64,000 bases of DNA from Nymphaea colorata (GCF_008831285.2 NC_045148.1:21881002-21945001), one strand, 5' to 3'; positions 1-12,123 are shown, counted from the stretch's first letter. Notes: generated by a model not told the origin, from the sequence alone. Numbers and translations are program-made.

Positions 1-349
1 CAAGAAGAGTGATGGGATCAATTAGCATGTCAGCTGTGCAGCTTCTTTGCTGATCATTTGTTTGACGAGTTATGTGTGATTCTATGTCAGCAGTAACACA
101 TTATTACTGCCTTACTAATCTGCCTTAAAAATTCCTATAACAAGTGTTCCATGGATCTGGTTCATTTTTTAAGTAGATTCATAGTAGAATAAAAATGGGC
201 CTATATTTGAAAAGATCTGCTTGTGTTCCGCTAATTCATTTATTGGACTTCAATGTGTCCTTCGTAACAACGGAATCAGTTCGAGCCAGGGTTTGGTTGG
301 ACCCATTTCGCTGCTGCTCTTTATTAAGGTTTGATGTGGAACTAAAGGA
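1..349. other. Non-coding DNA, nothing recognised
   Basis: AT-rich sequence with only short open frames that resemble no known family. No splice-bounded exon, RNA gene or repeat could be supported. Confidence 0.5.
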
Positions 350-485
350 TTTCTTCCTTATATAGCCTCGCATCCAAAATTGGATACAACTTTTCTTAAT
401 TCGTATCCAAACTCGAATCTGAGTATATAAGTATCCATACTGTAAAGAATATATTTTACTTGAATCGGATCCATGGTCATTTGTA
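350..485 (-). repeat. Fragment of the GATCCGAAT-rich TIR element family
   Basis: The right part, ending near 482, reads like the reverse complement of the left end of the complete element at 31281. It has the same order: a TATATTTTA-like block, then GAATC..GATCC, then the terminal box. It is rich in the GTATCCAAACTCGAAT-type words that define the family. Only one end is recognisable, so the copy is truncated. The following stretch 486-834 shows nothing recognisable. Confidence 0.5.
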
Positions 486-834
486 TCCAAACTCGAATTG
501 TATTCTAATATTTTACATTTTTATTTTTTGTATTTGGGTGGTGACCTTTTGGTTTTGCAATAAAAGTTATTCTTAGCAGATTCAAAAGCACCACAACCAT
601 GCCCAAGAGATGGGGATGGCGTCACTGTTATGGAACAAAGAAAGTTTTTCTGACAAGTCATTGGGAAAAGAAATGAGCTGGGAGCAAAAATAACTAAACA
701 ACCCTATTTATTTTAGAAAAATGAAAAATAAGTTGTTTATTTTTGTCATTTTTCAATAGAGGCTGTCATATCCTTTTAAGCCTGGCGACTACCTCCTTCA
801 TGTCTACTCTTACATTGGAGGGCTATCATCTCTG

Positions 835-1130
835 AATTTGAATTCAAGATCTGGTTTCACAATCCGAATCCGAATTTTAAACTGTATCTAGAAGATTTTC
901 AAAAGGTAGCATTGGATATGAGTAATTACTTAAAACAAAATCTGATCTGAATCCGTATCCGATCCGATACTTATATATATCAGAATTTGGATCCGAATCC
1001 AGTCGGATGTTATTTCTTAATTCCGAAGACAATCTATTCCTTAATCAGAGATTAATTTTTTTCTCATATCTGTTTTTTTTTTTTTTGGAACGGTTCAATT
1101 GGACATGTGATCAAGATGGAAAATGATATT
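835..1130 (+). repeat. Partial copy of the GATCCGAAT-rich TIR element family
   Basis: The sequence is collinear with the second two-thirds of the complete element at 31281-31731. Shared blocks occur in the same order: TTTGAATTC, AATCTGATCTGAATC, the ATATATCAGAAT box, a GGATGT-ATTTCTTAA box, a T-run, then GGAACGGTTCAATTGGA near the end. The left TIR is missing. Confidence 0.6.
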
Positions 1131-2384
1131 TAAAGTCTATCCATCTTACCAAGTGAATGACGAGGCAGTTCCAATTCTTTTGCTTACGTTACATGGAAAG
1201 GCACGATATCTAGATAAAGGCAGAAAGAGAGAGAGAGCATATAACTAAGTGACAAATTGTCAATGATTTTGCAAACATTGCCAAAAACAATAAAGGGATA
1301 CAAAAAATCATATGCCAAAAGAAAAAGAAAAATGGGGCATCTGTAAAACAAATTTCTATCTTCTATTTAAACAGAAACATATTTGTCATTAATCATACTC
1401 ACACACAAAATTTTGGTGCACTAAAATACCATGTTTGGTGCAATGTGTTTGAGATTATGCACAGTGAAGTATACTTTTTGCTAACTTTTTTTTTTAGTTT
1501 TCATAAGAAACATTGATTAACATATTACATTTACAAGGTCAAATTGCACAAACATAATTATATTAATTAAAGTACATTGTTTGGTACTTATGTTAAAGAA
1601 GCAACTTCTTTGGTTTCTGTCAAATTCTGACTTTATGAGTCTCAAAAATTTGAAATTGGCCTGATAACTACAAAAAACACCATAAGCCTTTGTTATAGTC
1701 ACCATAAACCATGGCTATGTGATAATTATTTCTAATGCTTCGTTGCAAGGTGTTTTTTAAACAAATTTAACATCAAGCAATATTTGACAGTCGATTGATT
1801 TCAATTCCTAGAGGTCTCTCATACGTCAATACCAATAATTTTTTTTTTTGAAACATGCAATTTTTTAAGTATATAATATAGATATTTTCACAACTAATTT
1901 GACATAATGGTCCATAAAAAAATTGCAGTTCTAAAAGTGTCTTTTTCATATTTTTTAAAATGTCCATTTTGTTGAATTTCTTGATTGAAGTTTTCTTTAT
2001 TATTTCCAATTAAATAAATAAATTATTTAAGATATCCTATTTAGTTGATGCCTTAACTATAATGGTTTGCTTGATTACAAAAAAGTGTTTAATTAAATAC
2101 AATATTAATTAATTACTTAATTTTATATGATATTTTAAATATTATAAGTTAAATGGTGTATATGGTAACTATAAAGCTATTATTATATGCAACTTCATTA
2201 AACTCATTAGCTTTTAGTGAAATACCTTCATATAAAATTCATATTCATTTTTTGTCATAATGTTAACTAAGTGGGTTTGGCTAGACCTTATGCCCAAACA
2301 TTCTACCATTGATGTAGGTTACAACTTCAAAACCTACTATCACCAACTCAAGCTCCCACAGCTCGTATTTAGATATTTGGCTAT
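1131..2384. other. AT-rich non-coding DNA
   Basis: More than 1.2 kb of AT-rich sequence with poly-T tracts and only small open frames with low-complexity translations. No gene, RNA or repeat boundary could be supported. Confidence 0.5.
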
Positions 2385-2605
2385 AGGATTCATATATCAA
2401 CTTTCACGGTTCAGATTCAGATATCAGGTTATAGTTTGGATTCAGATATATCTGTTAAGTTAGTTAGTATCCGATCAGATATTTATTTAAAGCCGAATCC
2501 GATCCGATTTTCTTAAGTGGATGGTAAATTGCTTACCATATCCAAATTTTAAAAGTAATTCAGATGGATCCAAGTCTGATCCATTGATATCCCTGCTAAA
2601 TTCAG
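2385..2605 (-). repeat. Fragment of the GATCCGAAT-rich TIR element family
   Basis: Contains repeated GATTCAGATATC and CCGAATCCGATCCGAT words and ends in GATCCATTGATATCCCT. Read backwards, this end matches the AGGGATGTCAATGGATC left terminus of the copy at 53080. The other end is not recognisable. Confidence 0.55.
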
Positions 2606-2709
2606 ATTCCGACCGTGTCCCTCCCTCAGAACATCTCACTCACTGCTTGGATTACCTCCCCACCTCCCGGGTATGACCCTGAGCCAAGCACAAGAAGATC
2701 GGGTGTGGT

Positions 2710-2910
2710 TTGGAGGCATATAAGCCATCAAAACCACTTCTGGTTTCCTTAGATGAAGTTGAATCCAGCAAGCTTCATGGCATCAAAACACCTATTTCTG
2801 GCCGTGATCTCAGTCTGGAAAGAGGTCTAGTAGAAACACCAAGTTATCCCAAAACGGGCGCCTTCGGACCGCTAGAGCTCAAGCTCCATCCTCGCCGGAA
2901 AAGGGCTTGA
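2710..2910 (+). other. Unidentified small open frame in a locally GC-richer patch
   Basis: An open frame of 66 codons with no recognised family. The last third (about 2850-2930) is clearly more GC-rich than its surroundings. I see no splice signals that would extend it and no second exon. It is probably chance or transposon-derived. Confidence 0.2.
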
Positions 2911-2940
2911 TTCCGGGCACCTTTGGGGAACTTTTCGAGC

Positions 2941-4238
2941 CCCCTAACTTCATCTATTCTTCCCTCTCTCTTTGAACACTTCTTCATCTTCAAACTTGGG
3001 ATTCTCCTTCTTTTCCAACCTTAATCTTCAATGAGTAGAAAGGGGAGCACGTGGAGACCCTTGGAAAGCTTCTTCAACACATCAGAGTTTTCATTTTTCA
3101 TTGTTTGATTAAAGTAAAGGACTCATCTATTCTTGAACTCTACCATCTCAAAGTATGTAGCATCACTTTCTCCTAATCTTCCCTTCATCATCTCCCCATG
3201 GCTATGTAAGAGAGCTCTTGAAATTTCCTCCTCAAAGCCAAGAGCCACTTTTGAGTGCATTGTAAAGCCAAGTCTTGTTTGTTTGATAAATTCAAATAGG
3301 CACGATATGTGTTTTTTTCAAGCTTCAATTGAGTGTATGCCTTCGTTATATCACTATAAACAATATGCATGTATAGCTGGTTGAATTTTGAGTTTGGTTC
3401 TTGTCCAACCCAAGAAAAACGCTATGAATATATAGATGTTAAAATGCATTTTGACATCATTTAGATCTACATTCCCTTGATAAAATACCTATTAGTCGAC
3501 CTATTAGTTGCCTTGGAAGAGTGATCCACCTTTAAAAGTGTCTTCCCAATGGGATTTAAGAACAAGAGGAGCACTCTTTATCGATAGTTGTTTTTCTTTT
3601 GAGGTTAGTCTCTCTCCCACACCCAATGGTGGGAGAGCGGTACCTTTTTGCAATAATAAATGAAATATTTTCAACTTTGTCTTTATATATAATATATGTA
3701 TATATATCTTATTTTTAAGAAGATTTCAAAAATAAGTCCTCCCTCAGGAGGCTATGGAGACTTAACCAAGACTCTCCCATGAGCCCAAGTTTTTCTATTG
3801 CCTACATAAATATTGAAGTTGAAATTTTCAAAATTATCTCCTAAATCTTAATTTCTATATAAAAATAAAAGAGGGGTTAAAATATCTTGTTATTAGATCC
3901 TTTTTCTTCCTTCTTTTCTTCGCTCTTTCTTATTTTGTCTTTTTTTAAGAATATTTATATCTCTATGATTATTCCTTTAAATCTATCTTTTATTAATTTT
4001 CCTTTCTCTATTTCTTCTCTCCCTTTAAAATATTTATGTCTCTCTCTCTCTTTGTCACGCACACACACACACATATTTTCTCTTAAACTCTCTTGCTCTT
4101 CTACTAGTTGTCTCTTTATTTCTTTCCTATTTCTTATAAATCTTTATTTCTCTCTCTTAATTTTCTCTTAAAAATCTCTTGCCCTTTTACTATTTATTCT
4201 CTGTCTATATTTTTTCTCTCTTAAAAATATTTGTATAT

Positions 4239-4272
<34 letters not shown>

Positions 4273-4300
4273 CTATGTTGATAAAGCTTTATGAAATACT
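2941..4300 (-). repeat. Pyrimidine-rich repeat, inverted relative of 8.4-10.0 kb
   Basis: Several blocks recur as reverse complements downstream. CCACACCCAATGGTGGGA (near 3618) matches the complement of 9296-9312. TTCTTGTCCAACCC (near 3400) matches the complement of about 9448-9461. The CTTCATCTTCAAACTTGGG block (2980s) resembles the complement of about 9905-9990. The tract 3880-4300 is CT-rich with short CA, CT and CTAT microsatellites (4038-4070, 4238-4275). This is probably a decayed copy of a larger transposon in the opposite orientation. Confidence 0.5.
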
Positions 4301-4380
4301 TTCCTTTAAAAAGAATTTCCTTCCTTCACTTTATAAAGTTTTAACTTTGTTACCAAGTATCAGAACACGTACAGGTTGAA

Positions 4381-4740
4381 GATGATGTTCGGGTCAATAT
4401 GAAATGCATTGAGAATGAACTTAGCCATAGGATTAGTTATCCCTCGTAAAGATGTTGGGAATAGCCAAGCCTGGAACCAACAGGCCAGTCCCTTTTTTGT
4501 TCTTTTGAAAATAAAAATAATTTTTTAATACACTCCAAAAACAAAACCTAAAAAATTTTAGGATGCCAATACCCTATCTGCACATAAGGCAATATCAGGC
4601 TGGGTGATGGTCACAAATTGCAATGCTTCCACAATACTTCATTATAAAGCCTTGGACATTGAATTGTTACCAGCAAATAATGTTATGAATGTGGCCATCG
4701 GCGCGCGTTCATGGGTTTGGCTTCATCCATTTTTGGATGC
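4381..4740 (-). repeat. LINE 3'-end-like fragment
   Basis: Resembles 60730-61090 in the same orientation. Shared blocks include ATGAAATGCAT, AACATAGCC/AACTTAGCCATAGGAT, a CCC-GTAAAG box, and ATTGCAAT followed by TTGG/TTACCAGCAAATA. In the downstream copy this segment lies just beyond the C-terminal part of a decayed LINE on the minus strand, so this is best read as a LINE 3' fragment. No reading frame survives. Confidence 0.4.
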
Positions 4741-5429
4741 TTGAAAAGAATGAAGATATTACTTTCTTCGAGATAACACCAAGCTTCCTCTTAACATTGG
4801 TGGAGGATTCACTTCATAGAAAATAGAATTATAATTTTTCAAGTTTCATTTTTGCTTGTGGGGGAGGGGTCTTCTATTTAACGAACAGGGTATTTTGGTC
4901 CTTTTGATCATTTTTAGTCCAGAACACATGGTCCTTTGTTAGAGGGCCATTACATATAACATGCTTCAATAACACAATGTTGCTCACAACATATAATTAT
5001 CATCCTCCTCATTCAAGGGCTTTTCTTTTGATAAAATTGGACTTCAGTCCAAAACATACTAGAATTGTTCATTTTCAGTCATTCTTCTAGATGTGCATTT
5101 TTTGGTAGGTTTGAGAATTATAGTGAGGATATAGTACATCAAAATTTTAGAAAATTGAAAGGATTTGTGTGGACCATGGCTAATGAGGTGTCAATAAGGC
5201 ACAAACTGCAATAATGGACAAAGTTCCAAGCCTCTCTAATGTAACTTGCACTGGAAATGTGCGAGTTGTTCTATAGAACACACAAGCATATTAAGCATAT
5301 CTTTATTAAATCCTATTTGCAACTGTAATTGAGCAATGCAAGTGAGAGCTCTCAATGAAAGCAATCAAACTACATTTCCACCTCCAACTATTTTCGCCAA
5401 TCGCTGGTGCCCTGGAATTAAATCTCATT
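4741..5429. other. Non-coding DNA, nothing recognised
   Basis: AT-rich sequence without a recognisable gene or repeat. It lies downstream of the receptor kinase remnant on the minus strand and could include its former 3' untranslated region. Confidence 0.4.
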
Positions 5430-5812
5430 CTATCTACGGATATATTTGAATTGTCCTTCTATCATTCTTGTCTTCTGTCGTATCCTTCTCAGCCCTACAA
5501 CCACTTCCTTCATGTCCATTCTCTCACTTGGAGGCACCCTCGAACATGACAAGCCTATCTCCATGATCATCACCAGCAGATCATTCATAGCAGCTAATCT
5601 TTCAGTTGGAGTAATATTGCTTTCTCTCAAAAGATGGTTGTCAATGACATCTGAAATTGCAACAGGAAATGTTTCTGGCACCCATTGCCTCAAAGTAAAA
5701 TCCCCATCAAACTATTCATCAGTAGGCTTTCTTCCTGTAAACACCTCAAGGAGGAGAATTCCATAGCTGTAGACATCAGCTTTGGTTGACACCTTTCCAG
5801 CCATCCCAAATT
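5430..5812 (-). pseudogene. LRR receptor-like kinase (subfamily XII, EFR-like), last exon only
   Basis: This is the C-terminal kinase lobe of a plant LRR-XII receptor kinase. The exon opens after an acceptor at 5813-5814 with [20 protein letters not shown], kinase subdomains VIII-IX. It continues through [14 protein letters not shown], the WVPETFPVAISDVIDNHLL segment and MEIGLSCSRVPPSERMDMKE, subdomain XI with its conserved arginine, and ends with a normal short tail. Genes of this subfamily usually carry one intron just before this EYGMGG-like motif, so the exon boundary is where expected. A TAG at 5712-5714 sits where DEMF is usual in relatives. No leucine-rich repeats, transmembrane segment or ATP-binding lobe are found upstream on the minus strand, so this is an orphan exon. 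The family assignment is firm; loss of function is inferred. Confidence 0.85.
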
Positions 5813-6040
5813 CTAATTCAACCATTGAACAGTATTAGACATGATTAGCAAGCACAATATAATTGGCTATTGCTCATCTATGATACAATTGAACTAATTG
5901 GTTTTGGGCAAGAGGCCTGGAAATTAAAGGACTCAAGATCAATTGAACCCCGAATCCTGCCTTTCTCTTGTTGTATTGTCATATATACATCTAAAAAAGA
6001 GTAAGAGTTTATGATTTAGAACTAGACATGGTGTGCCACC

Positions 6041-6745
6041 AGATTGGGCCCGGGTCCAAGCCCGCTCGGTAATGTATCGGGCCGGCCCAAGTCAGCCTAA
6101 CGGGGGCCCAATCTGTCCCGATAACTTTTAAATATTAATTTTATTTTATTAATATATATGTATATATTGTTATTTAAAATATATTTTACATTAAAAAATT
6201 TATTTTGTATTTAAGAAATATTTTTTTATGTAACCGTGTTGGCCTTAGCTCGGATGTTGAACATCGGGTTGACCCAATGACCAGGTCTATTTCGAACTGA
6301 AGTCCTATGTATATGATCGGTAGATGGTGATTTTCATAGCGAGATAATATAGGACAATAGAGCGTCTTAATTTTGAAAGGATTAAATCTCAAGCAGAGTA
6401 TAAATATACGAGGTTTGATTTGGGAAGATATAGACTCCACAGGGGTGCATGTATAAATTAAAAGTTGGTGTCCAACGATTGAAAATAAGGCAAGAATCTT
6501 GGAAGAAATGATGACCCGATATGATCATATGAGTAGTAAAACGAGAAGAAAGACACGCCATAGATATTGAAGCTAGAAAATTATTTGGGTAAATATAAAT
6601 GAGGGAAAAAAGAAATGCATGGCCTAAGTCAAGCACGTGTTGATCACAAACTAAGATTGAGGCGAAAATAATGTAAATTGCCTCAATAAAATGGAAGCAT
6701 GGACAAAATTGATATGTGAGGGTTCACGTGTCTAAAGCTTGGATA
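6041..6745 (+). repeat. Dispersed repeat, copy 1 (with GGGCCCGGG head)
   Basis: Begins with a GC-rich GGCCCGGGTCCAAGCCCG block, then an AT-rich stretch. It then runs TATGATCGGTAGATGGTGA, GAGATAATATAGGACAATAG, GGATTAAATCTCAAGCAG and so on to CTAAGTCAAGCACGTGTTGA and beyond. The same order occurs at 11290-11933. No transposase or terminal repeats could be identified, so the class is unknown. Confidence 0.7.
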
Positions 6746-6794
6746 TGAAAGAATTTTTGACAAGAGATTTGGCAAAGCTTGTAGAAAATTTGTT

Positions 6795-7125
6795 GTGGAA
6801 ATATGATCGGCAAATAGTGATTTTCATTGAGAGATGTCAAGTTAATAGTATAGGAAAATAGAGAAAATTAGACTTCAAGTAGAGTATAATAAATGCATGA
6901 AGCTTGATATATATAGATTCAATAAGTTAAAATCACGTGTTCGATGATTGAAAATAGAAGATAGCAAAGATTGATATTCAATTTGGAATAAATGATTAGC
7001 CAATAAAATCATGAAAGTAATAAAATAGGGAGAAAGATATACTATAGGTGTTGATGGTAAAAAGTTATTTAGCTAAATGTGAATGATGGAAAAAGAATGC
7101 ATGACCTAAGTCAAGCAAAGTTGGA
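6795..7125 (+). repeat. Dispersed repeat, diverged copy 2
   Basis: A more diverged copy of the 6311-6650 segment: ATATGATCGGCAAATAGTGA, AGTATAGGAAAATAGAG, then TCAAGTAGAGTATAATAAATG and CATGACCTAAGTCAAGCA. It lies directly behind copy 1 in the same orientation, giving a degenerate tandem pair. Confidence 0.6.
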
Positions 7126-8200
7126 AATTGAGCCAATAACTGGCTATCATGTTTAAGCATATGAGGTTGGACCAATGAATAAATGAGGGTTTGATAACAT
7201 GTAGATCTCGAAGTAATTCTGAAAAACAGATTTGCTGAATGATAGTATTTGAAAAGTCACTGTCATTTAGATAGCAGGTTTAAGGCATGAGCTTATGGCG
7301 TAGTCGAGTTGAAGACTACGTAGATATGATCAAAGGAGACAGTGATTTAAATGAAGAAGATGAAATGTAAAATATTAAATTGACCAAAGATTGTATGAAA
7401 AAACACATGCAATCATCATATGATGAAAAATCCAACATTTTTCAAAGTCATATCTTTATCATGCATATATTGGAAAAGGAGCATAAGACCCTAATTGACT
7501 TTCGTTTGATCAATTATGATTATTCCATATAAGATATGCCAATATACCTTAGCCAAGAGGCTTAGTACGAGCATAGACTCCTTCATTTGACAACTAAGGT
7601 TAAAGTTTATCAACTTCTTCTTGGACGCTCGTCGATATACCACAAGTTACCACTCATGGTACTAACGAGGGGGCTTTCCTGCCGATGGTGTGGTCTAGTT
7701 GTAAGGCTTAGTCTTGTGCTACTGCCTAAGACCAAGTCCGACAACATGATGAACGAGATAAATAGGTATTAGAAGATTTTGAAATATGAGCAAACATGCA
7801 AATCGTCTCTAATGCAATGATGCTTAAGATGGTGATTAAAATAAGTAGAAGAGCAAGCATTGTTTTCAATCAAGCCTTAAATTGAGGAGGGTTGTATTTG
7901 ATCCTAAATCTAAGTGAACATGATTGATCCTCCTCAATTTGTCTTATATGCAAGAAAGCAAATACAATCACTGAGAAATGTAATGAAATGTCGATGGGGA
8001 CAAGGCCAAAGAAGGGAACATGCTTTATCATTGACAATACATGAGATGTTCATCTTCGTCGAAATGCATCAATTACAATTATAGCCAAACGATGACGGGT
8101 CCCATCACGGCTGCCATCTGTTTGCACCTCAAAATTTCTTTGGTTTTTGGAGTGCTCCAGAAAAATGAGGTTTTGTTTTGAAATATGAAAGAAAAGGACT
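7126..8200. other. Non-coding DNA, probably transposon interior
   Basis: No recognisable protein. Short open frames such as 7587-7772 translate to nothing familiar. It lies between two repeat-derived stretches and is probably decayed transposon. Confidence 0.4.
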
Positions 8201-9990
8201 CGTCGGTCGGTGATAAAGCATGGGAAATCATTTGCAAACTAAGTAAATATCATTTGGAAATGTTTTGGAGAAAACTAAGTAAATATCATTTGGAAAGCTT
8301 GGGAAATCATTTTTTGAAGTCATTTTAGTGTTCTCTTAAGACTTTAAGTTGGTTTGAGATTTTGCTCTAATTCGGTTACTACCTAGTTAGAGCTCCATCT
8401 CATCTTGCTTAAGTTCTTTGGAGTGGTGTTTGTGAACGTAAGTGATATTGAATGAATGTGAATGCATGAATGCCCTAATCCTATATGATTGGAAAGGAAA
8501 ATCATTCATTCTTACTACAACATTCTTCTAGAAACATTCCCACCACAACATACATCTAAGATTTTTGTAATAAATATTTTGATGAAAGAGAAAAGTTTTT
8601 GAAAATGGAATGAGGTTGTAACCCTCAAGCATGATTCCAATATTGGGTCATTGCTTCGAGTTTTGGTCTTAGTGAAGTCGGCAAACAAAAAATTAAAATC
8701 TTAAATGATAGGAGGAAAAAATGAAAGACTTTCATGGAGAGAAATGTAGAAAAATAGAGAGAGAAATAGATCATGAAAATCATAAAATCAATTATTTAAA
8801 AGGAAGAGAGATACATACTCATATACATATTTATATATACATATATATATGTATACATATATGTATAGTTACGTATATAAAAACTTGTGAAAATAAGGTT
8901 TAAATCAAATAGAGAAGAGAAGGTGATTTTAGAAAGAGTGAGAGATTTTAAAATGGAATACATGTACATATATTCATACATACGAATATGAGAGTTTGTA
9001 AAAGTATGTTAAATCATAAAGAGAGAATCACAATGAAAGATATTCATGTGCACGTATACATATATAACATTTATATATGCATATTTATTCATGAATATGA
9101 AAATCAAGAAATGATTTGAAAATAGCCGATTTCAATTTTTTATGTAGGCCGGAGGGGAACTTGAGCTCATGCAAGAACCTGAGTTAAATCTCTCGGGCCA
9201 CATTAGAGAGAGTATTTGGTTTCAAAAATATTTTGAAAAGATTATTTTAAATATTTTGTGTAAATAAAAACACAACTATTACAAGAAAATTGATTTCCCC
9301 CACCATTGGGTGTGGAAGAAAATAAAAAAATACATGAAATGTGGAATGACGAAGCACTCATTGACATTCCTAATCAGGTGATTAAGAAATAAACTAAGTT
9401 GAAAAATGTCATGAAGATGCACTTTAATATGTACAAATTCGTGAAGGCTTTTCCGGGTTGGACAAGTCCCAACCACAAAATCAACACAAGAATGAAGAAA
9501 TCACAATCCCAAGCACTCATTCTCACCATGCATTAACTCATTAATTAAAGAGAATTAGAACATCATGCATGATGATCATTTCAAGCATGAAAGATGAATG
9601 AAGACAATATTTCAAGCATATTTTGGAAATAAATGAAGAAATAAAATTTATTTCACCTTGCTCATACTCCAGGTGCACTCAAGGTATCTCTCTTGATTCT
9701 AGATAGGAAATAATTTGAGCTCCCTTGCATGGCCATGGGGAGGTGGCAAGAGGAAATAAAAATAGATGGAAGTAAGAGGATGACTACATACCTCAAATAT
9801 GAATGATGTTAAAAATAAGCCCTCTCTTTTGAATGATCTTGGAGTCCCCTAAGATGAAGCTCCAAAATGATGAACCACCAAGAGATCGCTTTGTGCTCCT
9901 TTGAAGAATTTGAACTTGAAGAATGTTTGATCCAAATGTTAGAGAAAAAGAAGGAAATGGAAAGAGAGAGCTAAGGAAAAAATTTCAAGT
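8200..9990 (+). repeat. Decayed transposon tract related in inverse to 3.0-4.3 and 60.56-60.72 kb
   Basis: The part 8255-8375 (AGTAAATATCATTTGGAAAG ... GTGTTCTCTTAAGACTTTAA) recurs as its reverse complement at about 60560-60670. Other blocks match the complement of 2941-3640. It includes a TA-rich microsatellite at about 8810-8880 and GA-rich stretches. No coding remnant is recognised. Confidence 0.55.
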
Positions 9991-10065
9991 GAGGAAGCAT
10001 CAGAGGTTCCTCTATGGTTGGTTCATACCCAAGAGGGAGGATTGTGGGCATATTTATAGAGATTT

Positions 10066-10225
10066 TGAAGCCAAAGTTTAAAATTCGAATTCAAGGTTTG
10101 AATTCAAGAGGGAAAAGTTTTGGAGCCAAAATTCAAAATTCGAATTCAAGATTTGAATTCAAGAGGAACGAATTTAGGAGCCAAAATTTAAAATTTGAAT
10201 TCAAGAGGAAAGAATTTTGGAATTT
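10066..10225 (+). repeat. Minisatellite, about three 55-bp units
   Basis: The words GGAGCCAAAATTCAAAATTC followed by GAATTCAAG(A/G)TTTGAATTCAAGAGG occur three times, starting near 10066, 10122 and 10177. The last unit has a short internal deletion. It is non-coding and AT-rich. Confidence 0.75.
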
Positions 10226-10559
10226 CCAATGTGCATCTAAACTTGTATTTTGGATCTAATTTGGATTTGATTATTGGATTTTGGATTTGAATCTCGCTTC
10301 TAAGGTTGGGTTTTGAATTTGAATTTTGTTTTGGTTTGGATAGTGGTTTAAAAAATCGTTTTCAATCAAATAGTGACAATTTTGTTTTTTTTTTGTCTAA
10401 AATTTAAATTCAAATTATAAAATAGTAGTCTTTTTTGAAAAATTTGGGGTGATAAAAGATGCCCCTCTTTGCTACTAAGTCGGCATTTGCCGTGCTTACT
10501 GGCAAAGATAAGCACCCCAAATTTTGAGTGATGAAATTTTTTGTTAAAAATATTAAAAG

Positions 10560-10915
10560 TGTCGAAACTGCATTTCAGGTTTTAACCCCTTACCTGAATG
10601 GGTTGTTTGAGCTTACGTTGCAAGTTTAACCCTTTGCCTGCGTGGGTTTGCCGATATCGAATTCAGGTTTAACCCCCTGAATGGGTTGCCTTGACTTGCA
10701 TCGCAAGTTTAACCCCTTACCTGTGTGGGTTGCTTTATCTTGTATTGCAGGTTTAACACCTCGCCTATGTGGGTTTCTTTGGCTTGCATTACAGGTTTAA
10801 CCTCTTGCCTTTGTGGGTTGCTTTAGCTTGCATTGCAAGTTTAACCCCTTGCTTGCGTGGGTTGCTCTTTGTCCATAATTTCAGGTTTTATCCCTTCCCT
10901 GAATGCGTTTCTCTA
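10560..10915 (+). repeat. Minisatellite, eight diverged units of about 44 bp
   Basis: Eight consecutive units follow the pattern CTTGCATTGCAGGTTTAACC CCTTGCCTGCGTGGGTTGCTTT with differences in each. They start near 10568, 10612, 10656, 10694, 10738, 10783, 10828 and 10873. Each unit pairs a CAGG/CAAG box with a CCTG/CCTGNGTGGG box, so each can fold on itself. The tract sits in a non-coding stretch that also holds a GATAAAAGATGCCCCTCTTT motif (about 10452), a phrase I associate with plant LTR regions; that link is inference. Confidence 0.85.
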
Positions 10916-11289
10916 TAACAAGTGGCAATGCGAGGAAAGAACCTTCATCACCTCGAATACTTCCATTGAAGCAAGGAATGAAACCCTATTGCTCCTTCAT
11001 TGGTTGTGACAAGAAAACTTCCTATCACTTTGACTGCCTTTGGATGAAATTTTTGTTTTCACCAAAGACTGGATTTTGAACTTGTTAAAATTCCCCAAAC
11101 TAGTGTTTGGGTTGAGCTTACTTTCAAAAGCCTTCAGCCAAATGGCCAAGTTGCGCTTGCTTCATGAGATTCTCTTTTTGGCGACCAGGTTGAGCTAACT
11201 TTAGAATACTCCAAACCTAATGGCCGGATTGCGCTTGATCAAATCTTTAGCTTCGTAGCTGAGTTGATTTGATTAGGATATGGTCTCTT

Positions 11290-11933
11290 TTCCTATGGCC
11301 CGGTTGTGCAGCCCGGGTCGGCCCGACCCATTAATGGGGTATAGAAAATATTTTTTATTATTTTTTAAACTTAATAACTTGTGTTTTATAATTAAAAATA
11401 TATTTTATATTATCAAAGAATGAGCTTTGGTATGAAAGAATTTTTTTTGTCTTTAATGACAAGAAATTGAGACAAAGCTTATAGGAAAGAAAATGAGAAT
11501 ATGATCGGCATATGGTGATTCCCATAGTGAGATAATATAGGACAATAGAGCATCTGAATTTTGAAAGGATTAAATCTCAAGCAGAGTATAAATATACGAG
11601 GTTTGATTCAGGAAAATATAGACTCCATAGGGGTGCATGAATAAATTAAAAATAGGTGTCTGATGATTGAAAATAAAGCAAAAATCTTGGAAGAAATGAT
11701 AACCCGATATGATCATATAAGTAGTAAAATACGCCATAGATATTGAAGCTAGAAAATTATTTGCCTAAATAAAATGATGGAAAAAAGAAATGCATGACCT
11801 AAGTCAAGCACGTGTTGATCACGAACTAAGATTGAGGTGAAATAATGGAAATTGCCTCAGTAAAATAAAAGCATGGACAAAATTGATATGTGACGGTGAA
11901 AGGTAATATCACTTGTCTGAAGCTTGGATATGA
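11290..11933 (+). repeat. Dispersed repeat, copy 3, cut by the assembly gap
   Basis: Collinear with 6041-6745: a GGCCCGGTTGTGCAGCCCGG head, an AT-rich stretch, TATGATCGGCATATGGTGA, then long near-identical runs to AGCTTGGATATGA, where the N run begins. In copy 1 the same phrase continues with AAGAATTTTTGACAAGAG at about 6748, so the missing bases fall inside this repeat. Confidence 0.75.
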
Positions 11934-12033
11934 NNNNNNNNNNNNNNNNNNNNNNNNNNNNNNNNNNNNNNNNNNNNNNNNNNNNNNNNNNNNNNNNNNN
12001 NNNNNNNNNNNNNNNNNNNNNNNNNNNNNNNNN
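11934..12033. other. Assembly gap (100 N)
   Basis: Exactly 100 undetermined bases, a conventional placeholder length, so the true gap size is unknown. It lies inside a repeated element. Confidence 0.99.
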
Positions 12034-12123
12034 TTCCTCATTCATTAATCCGTTCTCAACTACAAACTATTCCTAGTAGGTACGTCAATCCTGTAAAACA
12101 AGTCATTTTTCATTTAGTTTTCT

